NCBI GenBank assembly: GCA_049601915.1
Contig: JBMYRB010000006.1
Location: 1 to 64,000 of the forward strand
Length of the DNA: 64,000 nucleotides
Reading direction: 5' to 3'
Origin: UBA8079 sp049601915
GTDB taxonomy: Bacteria; Pseudomonadota; Alphaproteobacteria; UBA6615
Shown here: piece by piece, positions 24,946 through 33,663 of the stretch
Numbering within the stretch: position 1 is the stretch's first letter
Layout of the letters: each line of letters begins with the position of its first letter
Made by a program: the position numbers and the translations under genes
Notes under the pieces: generated by a model
What the model was told of the DNA's origin: nothing
What the model saw: the letters and a program-made list of their open reading frames with translations, nothing else
Databases searched by the model: none

Positions 24946-25746
24946 CTAGCGTCCCGTGAACCTGGCGGGCCGGCCTTCAGTGACCGCGGCGATACCCTCA
25001 TCCACGTCATCGCTCCACTCAAGGGCGTGGCGCAGGGTATCCGACATCTCGCGGGCCGCGCGAAAACCCGGTTCCCGGCGCGCGCGCGCGATGCGTTTTG
25101 CGCCGCGGGTTGCCAGCGGCCCGTTGACCCCGATTGTCTGTGCGAGTTCCGTAGCTGCCGCCAAGACCTCTCCCCGCGGGTGCAGATGGTTCACGAAACC
25201 GATGCGCGCCATCTCCGAGGCGTCGATCTGCCTGCCCGAGGCGATCAGTTCGATGGCGTGGCCATGGCCCACCGCCATGGGCAGGCGATGGGGTGCGCCG
25301 GCGCCGGGGAAACCACCCCATTTCGCTTCGGGGAGCATTAGGGTCGAGTGCTCGCCCGCGATCCGGATATCGCAGGCCAGCGCCAGTTCCGATGCGCCGG
25401 CGACGATCTTGCCGTTGATCGCGGCGATGGTGATCTGGGGCAGGGCCTCCAGTTCGTCGAAGATGCGGTTGCCGTCCACCACATAGGCGATCACCTCGTC
25501 CTTGGTCATGGCCGCGCGGATGGCCGGGTTCATCAGGCCCGCCGAGAACCAGTCGTCGCCCGCGCCGGTAAAGATCACGACCTGTATGTCGTCGCGGGTG
25601 CGCAACTCGTCGATGACGGCGCCGAGGTTGCGCAGGCTCTCGGGGTTCAGCCGGTTCTCGTTGTCCGGCGCGTTGATGGTGATCGTCGCGACCTGCGGCG
25701 ACAGGTCGAGGCGCAGTTCGGGGTGAAGGTCGGTCTTGATGGTCAT
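24946..25746 (-). CDS. Enoyl-CoA hydratase/isomerase family protein
   Basis: 266 residues from ATG 25746 with GGGGAC upstream. The crotonase fold is clear: DDIQVVIFTGAGDDWFSAGL at the oxyanion-hole region, ITIAAINGKIVAGASELALA with the second oxyanion glycine, and CDIRIAGEHSTLMLPEAKWG. The two acidic catalytic residues of classic hydratases are not both evident, and the LPEAKWGGFPG loop resembles isomerase or decarboxylase branches, so the precise reaction is open. First gene of the run continuing with flavin reductase and the CmcJ-like oxygenase. Confidence 0.88.
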   Translation of the reverse strand: MTIKTDLHPELRLDLSPQVATITINAPDNENRLNPESLRNLGAVIDELRTRDDIQVVIFTGAGDDWFSAGLMNPAIRAAMTKDEVIAYVVDGNRIFDELEALPQITIAAINGKIVAGASELALACDIRIAGEHSTLMLPEAKWGGFPGAGAPHRLPMAVGHGHAIELIASGRQIDASEMARIGFVNHLHPRGEVLAAATELAQTIGVNGPLATRGAKRIARARREPGFRAAREMSDTLRHALEWSDDVDEGIAAVTEGRPARFTGR

Positions 25747-25905
25747 GTGTCCCCGCAGGTTTGATCTTGCATGGAGTATGCCGTCGTTCACGCTATTGCC
25801 CAAATTTCATCCGTGCGACTGGCGGCGGCAGAGAGTTAATTGTAGTTTTGGAAAAATTTGGGTCACGCATCGGCCCGAAACAATCCTTGAGGGAGAGAGA
25901 CCAAC

Positions 25906-27114
25906 ATGCCGAAACCACAATTGCGCGCCGATCAGGGCTGGATCTTCGACAATTTCCTGATGCTGTCCGAGAATGAGGACGTGCTGCATCCGGGCATCAT
26001 GGGCACCCGCGTGGGCCGCGGCTTTACCATGCAGGATCTGAACGCTGTCTACACCAAGGTGACGGGCCGGCGTTCATTCCCCAAGGCCTGGAAGAAACGT
26101 GCCGTGGTGCTTGAGGGCATGGCCAAGGAGGCGGAGGCAAAGGGCCGCCTGGTGACGGCGCGTCGCCTCTATCACCGCGCCGCGCTCTGTTTCGGGCGCG
26201 CCCAGCACCTGGTGCCGGTCCACCGCAATCCTCACAAGGACGAGTGTTACGAGGCGCTCTACCGCAACTACGACAAGCTGATCGAGCTGTCCGGCGGCAC
26301 CATGGAGAAGGTGCGGCCCGAGTTCGCGCCGGGTCACAGCGCTCACGCCGTGTTCCACGCGGCGCCCGGGGACGGGCCGAAGCCGACGGTGCTGATCCTG
26401 CCAGGCATGGACGCGCTCAAGGAGGACGTCGCCAACCCGTTCGACAACGACTACACCCAGCGCGGCATGAACGTCTGCGCCATGGACGGGCCGGGGCAGG
26501 GCGAGTGCAACTTCAACGAAACCTGGCTCAACGCCGACAACTATCAGCAGGCGGCCTCGGCCGTGATCGACTGGCTGGTCGCCCGCGACGACGTCGATGC
26601 CGATCGGATCGGGGTGATGGGCATGTCGATGGGCTCGCGTTGGGGCGTCCAGGTCGGCGCCCACGACAAGCGCGTGAAGGCTGTGATCGGCCAGATGGCG
26701 AATGTCGGCACCTTCGACATCATCTTCGAGCAGGCCCAGCCCAACTTCAAACGCATCTTCATGTACATGACCGGCTACACCGACGAGGACGAATTCGACG
26801 AGCACATGAAGACCCACGACCACCTGCCGGACGTGGCCAAGAACCTGAACGTGCCGCACCTGCTGGTTGCGGGCGACATGGACGAGTTGTGCACGCCTGA
26901 CGACATCGCGACCTTCCGCGCCAATCTTGCGGATTTTAGCGAGCTGTGGCTCTACGAGGGAATCTTCCATCCCATGGGTGAGGTGGCGGCCGAGATCTAT
27001 CCGGCCATGGCCGACTGGATGCTCACGACCCTCAACGAGGGACGCGCGGCCGGCGGCCGCACGGACGTCTATATCGAGGAGGGGACGACGCTCGCCGATC
27101 ATGAACACGGCTAG
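25906..27114 (+). CDS. Alpha/beta hydrolase with N-terminal helical domain (copy 1 of a tandem pair)
   Basis: 402 residues. Residues 1-130 form a helical domain (HRAALCFGRAQHLVPVH), and 140-402 an alpha/beta hydrolase core: oxyanion strand VLILPGMDALKED, nucleophile Ser241 in GMGMSMGSRWG-like context, acid in VAGDMDELCTP (about 324-326) and His355 in EGIFHPMGE. The layout matches 2,6-dihydropseudooxynicotine hydrolase and FrsA-like esterases, which cleave C-C or ester bonds. RBS GGGAGAGAG precedes the ATG. The second copy starts 160 bases downstream and is very similar throughout, including the WIFDNFLMLS start and GTTLAD end. Confidence 0.9.
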   Translation: MPKPQLRADQGWIFDNFLMLSENEDVLHPGIMGTRVGRGFTMQDLNAVYTKVTGRRSFPKAWKKRAVVLEGMAKEAEAKGRLVTARRLYHRAALCFGRAQHLVPVHRNPHKDECYEALYRNYDKLIELSGGTMEKVRPEFAPGHSAHAVFHAAPGDGPKPTVLILPGMDALKEDVANPFDNDYTQRGMNVCAMDGPGQGECNFNETWLNADNYQQAASAVIDWLVARDDVDADRIGVMGMSMGSRWGVQVGAHDKRVKAVIGQMANVGTFDIIFEQAQPNFKRIFMYMTGYTDEDEFDEHMKTHDHLPDVAKNLNVPHLLVAGDMDELCTPDDIATFRANLADFSELWLYEGIFHPMGEVAAEIYPAMADWMLTTLNEGRAAGGRTDVYIEEGTTLADHEHG

Positions 27115-27182
27115 CGCGCATTCGCCACGGTGATCGGACGGTGAAAACGTCCTAGTCTGGGGTCGGAAAGGAATTCCGCCCG

Positions 27183-27236
27183 ATGCACGACCACGCCATT
27201 CCATTTCTGCGCGAAGACGACTATGAGGGGCTCTAG
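27183..27236 (+). other. 17-codon open frame between the duplicated hydrolases
   Basis: ATG with AAAGGAA upstream encodes MHDHAIPFLREDDYEGL and stops at TAG 27234-27236. The stop sits in the hairpin CTAGCG-AACG-CGCTAG (27233-27248), 25 bases before the second hydrolase start. It may be the orphaned N-terminus of a lost gene or a short leader peptide. Evidence is only the codon run and ribosome-like site. Confidence 0.25.
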
Positions 27237-27273
27237 CGAACGCGCTAGGATGAAAGAAAAACAGGGGGACACG

Positions 27274-28482
27274 ATGGCCAAACCGCCGTTGCGCGCTGAT
27301 CAGGGCTGGATCTTCGACAATTTCCTGATGCTGTCGGACAACGAGGATGTCCTGCATCCCGGCATCATGGGAAACCGGCTTGAGCGGGGCACCAAGTTCG
27401 AGGATCTGAACGCCGTCTATTCCAAGGTCTCGGGCCGCCGGTCGTTTCCGAAGGCCTGGGCCAAGCGTGCGGGCGTGCTTGAACATATGGCGAAGGACGC
27501 CGAGGCCCGCGGCCGCCAGTACACGGCGCGCCAGCTTTATCATCGGGCGGCGATCTGCTACGGCCGCGCCCAGCACCTGATCCCGATCCATGGCGAGGCC
27601 CGCAAGGTCGAGTGGTTCGAGGGCCTCTACCGCTGCTACGACAAGGTGGTCGAGTGGTCCGGCGGCACGATGGAATCCAAGGCCGTCGAGTTCGCGCCCG
27701 GCCAGAACGCCTACGCGACCTTCCACAAGGCTGCCGGTGACGGCCCCATGCCGACCATCATCGCGCTGCCCGGCATGGACCAGGTCAAGGAAGATGTCTG
27801 CAACCCGTTCAACAACGAGTTCATTCCCCGCGGGATGAATGTCTGCGCCATCGACGGGCCGGGGCAGGGTGCGTGCAACCGGGACGGCACCTGGCAGACA
27901 GAGAACAACTACGAGCAGGCGGCCTCGGCGGTCGTCGACTGGCTCGTCACCCGCGACGATGTGGATGCGGACAAGATCGGCATCTTCGGCATGTCCATGG
28001 GCTCGCGCTGGGGCGTGCTGATCGGCGCGGCCGACTCGCGTATCAGCGCCGTGTGCGGCCAGATGGCGAATGTGGGCACGTTCGACATGATCTTCGAGCA
28101 GGCTCAGCCCAACTTCAAACGCATCTTCATGTACATGGCCGGCTACTCGGACGAGGCCGCGTTCGACGAGTATGTCTCACGTCTGGCGCACCTGCCCGAT
28201 GTGGCGAAGGATCTGAAGGTGCCCCATCTGCTGGTGGCCGGCGACATGGACGAGCTCTGCTCGCCCGACGACATCGCGACCTTCCGTGCCGGGCTGGGCG
28301 GCCCCTCGGAGCTCTGGCTCTACGAGGGCGTGTTCCACCCCATGGGTGAGGTCGCCAACCAGATCTATCCGGGCATCGCCGACTGGCTGCTGGAAACGCT
28401 GACCAACGGGCGACCCGACGACTACAACAACTCGGTCTATGTGGAAGACGGCACGACGCTCGCCGACTATGGTCATGGTTGA
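27274..28482 (+). CDS. Alpha/beta hydrolase with N-terminal helical domain (copy 2 of a tandem pair)
   Basis: 402 residues from ATG 27274 after AGGGGGACACG. Same architecture as the preceding gene, with the catalytic set preserved: Ser in FGMSMGSRWG, acid in VAGDMDELCSP, His in EGVFHPMGE, and oxyanion strand IIALPGMDQVKED. The two copies differ by scattered substitutions over the whole length, especially at 106-140 and 380-395, so they are an old tandem duplication under selection, probably with different substrate preference. The gene is followed after 15 bases by the DHDPS-family gene, so the pair likely belongs to the same operon. Confidence 0.9.
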   Translation: MAKPPLRADQGWIFDNFLMLSDNEDVLHPGIMGNRLERGTKFEDLNAVYSKVSGRRSFPKAWAKRAGVLEHMAKDAEARGRQYTARQLYHRAAICYGRAQHLIPIHGEARKVEWFEGLYRCYDKVVEWSGGTMESKAVEFAPGQNAYATFHKAAGDGPMPTIIALPGMDQVKEDVCNPFNNEFIPRGMNVCAIDGPGQGACNRDGTWQTENNYEQAASAVVDWLVTRDDVDADKIGIFGMSMGSRWGVLIGAADSRISAVCGQMANVGTFDMIFEQAQPNFKRIFMYMAGYSDEAAFDEYVSRLAHLPDVAKDLKVPHLLVAGDMDELCSPDDIATFRAGLGGPSELWLYEGVFHPMGEVANQIYPGIADWLLETLTNGRPDDYNNSVYVEDGTTLADYGHG

Positions 28483-28497
28483 GCAGGAGTAAGCGGC

Positions 28498-29460
28498 ATG
28501 ACCCAGTTCAAGGATTACACGCCGGCGGGCGTGATCCCCGCGGCGATCCTCGCCTTCGATGAGGATTTCGCCATCGACGAGTCCGAAACCCGGCGCCACC
28601 TGTCCTTTGTGGCGGCGACGGAAGGCATCTCAGCCGTCACGGTCAACGGCCACTCGTCGGAGATCCACGCCTGTTCCTTCGAAGAGCAGCGCGAGATTCT
28701 CGATGTGGCGATGGACGAGATCGGAGATGCCGTGCCGTTGATCAACGGCGTCTATGCCGACGGCAGCCACGAGGCCGCGAAGATCGCGAAGATGGCCGAG
28801 GCCGGCGGCGCGTCGGTGCTGCTTTGTTTTCCGCCCCATTCCATGGGCATGGGCGGCATCCGCCACCGGCCCGAGATGGCCATGGCCCATTTCTCCACGA
28901 TTGCAGACGCGACGGACCTACCGTTGATCGTCTTCCAGTATGGCGACGAGCTGGCTTATTCGTTGGACACGCTGGTCGGGCTCGCCGAGGCGATCCCGAG
29001 CATCAAGGCCGTCAAGGACTGGTCGCCACCCCAGGCCCATCAGCGCCACATCAACACACTGCAGAACCTGCCCCGGCCGGTGAACGTGCTGTCCACCAAC
29101 TCGTCATGGATGATGTCGTCACTCGTGATGGGCGCGAACGGCCTGTTGTCGGGCGCCGGATCGGTGATTGCCGACATGCAGGTGGCGCTGTTCCGGGCTG
29201 TCCAGGCAGACGACATGGCGACGGCGCAGGCTGTGGCCGACCGGATGTTGCACGCCACCGAGGCCTTCTACGCGGATCCGTTCGGCGACATGCACAATCG
29301 CATGAAGGAGGCGTTGGTGCATCTCGGCCGCCAGGACCGGGCCGTGGTCCGTCCGCCGCTGCTCAAGCTGCACGACGCCGAGATCGCGAGCATTGGTGAC
29401 GCCATGACGTTGGCTGGGCTTACGGCAGAGGGTTTTGATTTTCAGCAGGCGGCGGAATAA
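28498..29460 (+). CDS. Dihydrodipicolinate synthase (DapA/NAL) family lyase
   Basis: 320 residues of TIM-barrel DapA-superfamily type. The start YTPAGVIPAAILAFDEDFAI, SAVTVNGHSSEIHACSFEE (G-x-x-G-E replaced by GHSSE), and the Schiff-base lysine in IKAVKDWSPP are visible. The genuine dapA of the window is at 53038-53916, so this copy most likely acts in catabolism as an aldolase or dehydratase on a keto-acid (KDG, N-acetylneuraminate or aromatic-derived). It follows hydrolase copy 2 by 15 bases and precedes the sugar isomerase-like gene by 34. Confidence 0.88.
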   Translation: MTQFKDYTPAGVIPAAILAFDEDFAIDESETRRHLSFVAATEGISAVTVNGHSSEIHACSFEEQREILDVAMDEIGDAVPLINGVYADGSHEAAKIAKMAEAGGASVLLCFPPHSMGMGGIRHRPEMAMAHFSTIADATDLPLIVFQYGDELAYSLDTLVGLAEAIPSIKAVKDWSPPQAHQRHINTLQNLPRPVNVLSTNSSWMMSSLVMGANGLLSGAGSVIADMQVALFRAVQADDMATAQAVADRMLHATEAFYADPFGDMHNRMKEALVHLGRQDRAVVRPPLLKLHDAEIASIGDAMTLAGLTAEGFDFQQAAE

Positions 29461-29494
29461 TCGGTTTCGGTTCCAATCGGTATGGGAGGTAGTG

Positions 29495-30310
29495 ATGAAG
29501 ATCGGATTTAGTGTTGCGTCACCGGAAGTGAATACGCCCCTGCTGCCGGCGCAGCAGGGTGACCTGGACGCCAACCTGGATGTTCTGGCGCGTTACGGAT
29601 ACGACGGGGTGGAGCTTTCGGTGCGTCTGCCCGCCGAACTCGACCTCGCGGCCATCGAAAAGTCAGTCTCGACTCGGAATCTCGAGATCGCGTCGATCCA
29701 CACCGCGGCTATCGGTTTCCAGGACAAGGTCTGGCTTTGCCATCCCGACGAGGCGATCCGGACCGAGGGGCTGGCGCGCCTGAAGGCCGCTATCGATGTC
29801 GGGGCGCATTTCGGCGTCGATGTGCTCGTCGGATCGTTCCGCGGCAAGCTTGGCGACGAGGAGCAGCGCAAACACTCCGTCGGCTGGATGTACGACGCCT
29901 TTCGCCAGGCGGCCGATCATGCGGCGAGCCGCGGCAACCGGGTCTTGTTCGAACCCCAGGCCAGCTTCTCGATCGATTTCGGGTTCACCGCCCAGGATGG
30001 CGCGGCCTTTGCGGCCGAGCTGGACAGCCCGGGCTTTGGGGTCATGCTCGACACCTATCACATGAACATCGAGGACGCGTCGTTTGCCCGCAGCATCTTC
30101 GAGTGTCGCGAGTACCTGCACTATCTGCAGATCAGCGACAGCAACCGCATGTATCCCGGCGGGGGCCATATCGACTATGGCGAGATCATCAACGCCCTTC
30201 AGTCGATCGGATTCGACGGTTACCTGTCGCTGCAGGTTGTGCGGGAGCCGAGCTATGAAAAGGCTGCCGAACTCGGGATCATGCATCTCCGCAGCCTGAT
30301 CGGCGCCTAG
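29495..30310 (+). CDS. Sugar phosphate isomerase/epimerase (xylose isomerase-like TIM barrel)
   Basis: 271 residues from ATG 29495 with GGGAGG upstream. The AP-endonuclease-2/xylose isomerase-like fold is indicated by YGYDGVELSVRLP, the metal-binding Glu in RVLFEPQASFS, the FGVMLDTYHMNIED block (D-x-x-H), LHYLQISDSNRMYPGGGHID and the final FDGYLSLQVVREP. Metal ligands Glu, Asp, His are all in place. Members are hydroxypyruvate isomerases, tagatose or erythrulose epimerases; substrate unknown. End of the four-gene run after the two hydrolases and the DHDPS-family lyase. Confidence 0.9.
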   Translation: MKIGFSVASPEVNTPLLPAQQGDLDANLDVLARYGYDGVELSVRLPAELDLAAIEKSVSTRNLEIASIHTAAIGFQDKVWLCHPDEAIRTEGLARLKAAIDVGAHFGVDVLVGSFRGKLGDEEQRKHSVGWMYDAFRQAADHAASRGNRVLFEPQASFSIDFGFTAQDGAAFAAELDSPGFGVMLDTYHMNIEDASFARSIFECREYLHYLQISDSNRMYPGGGHIDYGEIINALQSIGFDGYLSLQVVREPSYEKAAELGIMHLRSLIGA

Positions 30311-30365
30311 GGACTGACCGACCCGGTTTTCGCGCGGCGCGCGCTGTGCTATCCCGCGCGCGCCC

Positions 30366-32255
30366 ATGCTGAACCTGAACAACATAACCGCCCGCCTCGG
30401 CGGCGAGACCATTCTCGCCGGTGCCACCGCCATGCTGCCCACCGGCAGCCGGGTCGGACTGATCGGGCGTAACGGCGCGGGTAAGTCTACCCTGCTGAAG
30501 ATCATCGCCGGGCTGCTCGAGGCCGACGACGGGTCTGTCGAGACGCCTCGCGGCACGAAGATCGGCTATGTCGCCCAAGAAGCACCAAGCGGGACGACGA
30601 CCCCGTTCGAGATGGTACTTGCCGCCGACACCGAACGCACGGACCTGCTGGTGGAGGCGGACACCGCGACCGACGCCGACCGAATCAGCAGCATCCACGA
30701 ACGGCTCGGCCTGATCGACGCCCATGGTGCGCCCGCGCGGGCAGCCCGCATTCTGGCCGGGCTCGGCTTCGACGAGGCCGACCAGCATCAGCCCCTATCG
30801 GATTTCTCGGGCGGTTGGCGTATGCGTGTGGCGCTGGCGGGGCTTTTGTTTTCGCGGCCCGATCTGCTGCTGCTCGATGAGCCGTCGAACCATCTGGATC
30901 TGGAAGCCACCCTCTGGCTCGAGAATTTCCTCAAAACCTATCCGGCTTCCATGGTGGTGGTCAGCCATGAGCGCGATCTGCTCAACAACGTGGTCGACCA
31001 CATCCTGCATGTGCAGGGCGGCAAGGTATCCCATTATCCCGGCGGCTACGACGCGTTCGAGAAGATCCGCGCCGACCGGCTTAGCCAGGTCGAGGCCATC
31101 CGCGCCAAGCAGGAGGAGAAACGCGCCAAGCTCCAGGCCTATGTGGACCGCTGGCGATACAAGGCCCATACGGCGCGCCAGGCCCAGAGCCGGATGAAGG
31201 CGCTGGCCCGGATGGAGCCTGTGGCGGCGGCGGCCGAAGACCCGACATTGGTGTTCGATTTCCCGAGCCCCCAGGAACTGCGCCCACCGCTGATGGTGCT
31301 GGACGGTGCGGCCGTAGGCTATGTCGCCGACACGCCAGTGTTGTCCGGCCTGGGCCTGCGCATCGATCCCGACGACCGGATCGCGCTGCTGGGCCGCAAC
31401 GGCAACGGCAAGACCACACTCGCGCGACTACTGGCCGGGCAGCTGCAACCCATGGCCGGAGAGGTGACTGCCAGCAGCAAACTGCGCGTCGGCTACTTCG
31501 CCCAGCACCAGGTCGAGGAGCTGCGCGTCGGCGAGACGCCCCTCGATCACATGACCCGGCTGCTGCCCGACGCCAAGCCGGGCCTGGTCCGTAGCCAGCT
31601 CGGCCGGTTCGGTTTCTCCGGCGACAAGGTGCATCTCGAGGTCGGCAAGCTGTCGGGCGGCGAGCGGGCGCGTCTGGCGCTGGCGCTCATCACCCGCGAT
31701 GCGCCGCATATCCTCATCCTTGACGAGCCGACGAACCATCTCGACGTGGATGCGCGTGAGTCCCTGGTCCAGGCGCTAAACGCTTTCGATGGCGCGGTGG
31801 TGGTGGTCAGCCATGACCGTCACCTGTTGGAGATGACTGCGGATCGGCTGATCCTGATCGACGAGGGGACGGCCCGGGAGTTCGACGGCAGTCTCGACGA
31901 TTATCGCGACCATCTGCTGGGGCGCGGGCAGGCCAAGGCGCGCGACGATGCGCCGAAGGAGAGGCGCGGCAACAAGAAGGAAGCGCGCCGTGCTGCCGCC
32001 GAGGCCCGCGAGCGGACCAAGGGTCTGCGCGCCCGGGCGCGGAAGGCCGAGCAGGAGATGAGCAAGCTGACCGACCAGCGTTCGGCGATCGACCGCGCCA
32101 TGTTCGACCCGGACAGCGCCGAGGCGCCTTACAAGAACAAGGCGATGACCGACCTGATGAAGACGCGCGGCGAGATCGAGAAGAATCTCGGCGCGGCGGA
32201 AGCGGCCTGGCTGGAGGCGAGCGAGGCCCTGGAAACCGCCGAGGCAGCAGAGTGA
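30366..32255 (+). CDS. ABC-F family ATP-binding protein (YheS/Uup-like)
   Basis: 629 residues with two soluble ABC domains and no membrane helices. Walker A GRNGAGKST and GRNGNGKTT, signatures FSGGWRMRVALAG and LSGGERARLALAL, Walker B LLLLDEPSNHLD and ILILDEPTNHLD. The inter-domain linker is a charged helical arm around 240-290 (P-site tRNA interaction motif), and residues about 535-629 form a lysine/arginine-rich coiled coil as in YheS. ABC-F proteins act on the ribosome, relieving stalled translation. Transcribed 55 bases after the isomerase; probably its own unit, converging on the M20 peptidase. Confidence 0.94.
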   Translation: MLNLNNITARLGGETILAGATAMLPTGSRVGLIGRNGAGKSTLLKIIAGLLEADDGSVETPRGTKIGYVAQEAPSGTTTPFEMVLAADTERTDLLVEADTATDADRISSIHERLGLIDAHGAPARAARILAGLGFDEADQHQPLSDFSGGWRMRVALAGLLFSRPDLLLLDEPSNHLDLEATLWLENFLKTYPASMVVVSHERDLLNNVVDHILHVQGGKVSHYPGGYDAFEKIRADRLSQVEAIRAKQEEKRAKLQAYVDRWRYKAHTARQAQSRMKALARMEPVAAAAEDPTLVFDFPSPQELRPPLMVLDGAAVGYVADTPVLSGLGLRIDPDDRIALLGRNGNGKTTLARLLAGQLQPMAGEVTASSKLRVGYFAQHQVEELRVGETPLDHMTRLLPDAKPGLVRSQLGRFGFSGDKVHLEVGKLSGGERARLALALITRDAPHILILDEPTNHLDVDARESLVQALNAFDGAVVVVSHDRHLLEMTADRLILIDEGTAREFDGSLDDYRDHLLGRGQAKARDDAPKERRGNKKEARRAAAEARERTKGLRARARKAEQEMSKLTDQRSAIDRAMFDPDSAEAPYKNKAMTDLMKTRGEIEKNLGAAEAAWLEASEALETAEAAE

Positions 32256-32262
32256 TCCGGCA

Positions 32263-33663
32263 CTAGGCCGTGCCGATATCCCAGAACAGCCCGGCCATAA
32301 TTTGCAACCCCTCGCGCGCGACGGGCGCGAGTATGTGCTCGTTTGGCGCATGCTGGTTGCAGCCCGCATAGGAGTGGGGGATCCACACTGTCGGCATGCC
32401 CAGATCCTCGGCGAAGATATCGTTGGGGATGCCGCCTCCGATGTTCGGGATCAGCGCGGCTTTGCCGGTATCCTCGAGGGTCTCGTTTGCCGAAGTGAGC
32501 GCCCGCTGTACCCATTCGTTGTTCGGGTCTGACCGTGTGGCCCGCATGTCGGCCATCCGGGTCGGGGTGACGTCGATATCGTGAAAGCCATGGGCATCCA
32601 GGTGTCGCCTTAGCGCGGGCAGGATGTCGCCTGGGTCGGTACCGACCACGTAGCGGATCTGGCAGACCGCGCGGGCCTCGGGCGCGATCGCGTTCTGGGG
32701 ACGTTCGGGGTTGCCCAGTTCCAGCGCCAGCACGGCAAAACTGTTCCAGCCATAGACGCGTTCTTCCGGGCTTAGGCCTGCCTCGCCCCAGTTGGGGTCG
32801 ATGTCAGGACTGCCGTCGCCGCCAGACACTTTGACGTCGGCGAGCAATGCGCGGATATCCGGTGTCAGTGAGGTCGGACGCCATTCGGGTATGGCGATCT
32901 GGCCGCGAGCGTCCGTCAGGCTGGCGATGGCGTGTGACAGTTCCACGCCGGGGTCGCGGATCAGGCCGCCCCAGTTGCCCGAATGATGAGCACCGTCGCG
33001 CAGTTTCAGGGCCAGCTCGAAATTCACCAGCCCGCGCGAGCCGAGCACGATGGTCGCGCGCGCCGGATCCAGGCGTGGCCCGTCCGATGCGATCAGCACA
33101 TCCGCGCGCAACCTGTTGGCATGGTTGCGGCAGAACTCGCGCAGGCCACGCGAGCCCATCTCCTCGTCGCTCTCGAGCAGGACCTTACAGTTGAATCCGA
33201 GGCTGCCCCGTTCCTCGATGACGGCGCGAAGGCCACCGATATTGGTCCAGTGCTGGCCCTTGTTGTCGGCGGTACCGCGGCCGTAGAGGCGCTCGCCGTC
33301 GACCGTGACGGTCCATGGGGCGAGGCCGCTCTTCCAGCGTTCGTCTTGGCCAGAGACCACGTCGCCATGGCCGTAGATCAGGACCGAGGGAAGCTCATCG
33401 TCCTCGTGGCGGGTGGCCAGCAGGATGGGTCCCGCGCTTGGTTCCGGGTTGTCGAGGATGTCGAGGGAAAAGCCGATCGCCGCCAGTTCCGGCCCGACCA
33501 CGTCCGAGAAATAGCGCGTGAGCGCCGGGTGGGCGTCGGGCAGCTGGCTTTGGGTCGGGTGCGCGACTAGCCGCGCCAGGCCGGCGAGAAACCCACCGCT
33601 GTCGAAATGGCTCGCCGCGCGTGCGATTGCACCGCTGCGGGTCGAACTTTTGCTGTCAGACAA
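32263..33663 (-). CDS. M20 family metallopeptidase (dipeptidase-like)
   Basis: 466 residues. Metal-binding motifs: YGHGDVVSG (His, Asp) near 97-105, GRGTADNKGQ with the bridging Asp near 129-138, LLESDEEMGSRG with the Glu pair near 162-173, and a C-terminal HSYAGCNQHAPNEH with the last His. M20 enzymes hydrolyse dipeptides or N-acyl amino acids with two zinc ions. The reading frame begins with TTG directly after the TGA of the upstream cupin gene (TGATTG, zero spacing), with no nearby ATG, so translation probably depends on the upstream gene. Confidence 0.88.
   Translation of the reverse strand: MSDSKSSTRSGAIARAASHFDSGGFLAGLARLVAHPTQSQLPDAHPALTRYFSDVVGPELAAIGFSLDILDNPEPSAGPILLATRHEDDELPSVLIYGHGDVVSGQDERWKSGLAPWTVTVDGERLYGRGTADNKGQHWTNIGGLRAVIEERGSLGFNCKVLLESDEEMGSRGLREFCRNHANRLRADVLIASDGPRLDPARATIVLGSRGLVNFELALKLRDGAHHSGNWGGLIRDPGVELSHAIASLTDARGQIAIPEWRPTSLTPDIRALLADVKVSGGDGSPDIDPNWGEAGLSPEERVYGWNSFAVLALELGNPERPQNAIAPEARAVCQIRYVVGTDPGDILPALRRHLDAHGFHDIDVTPTRMADMRATRSDPNNEWVQRALTSANETLEDTGKAALIPNIGGGIPNDIFAEDLGMPTVWIPHSYAGCNQHAPNEHILAPVAREGLQIMAGLFWDIGTA

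Noticed and set aside
26074..27726. A 550-codon minus-strand open frame across the tandem hydrolases
   Set aside because: It mirrors the coding strand of the hydrolases in the antisense frame, common in GC-rich genes with strong codon bias; composition is Val/His/Arg-rich with no domain.
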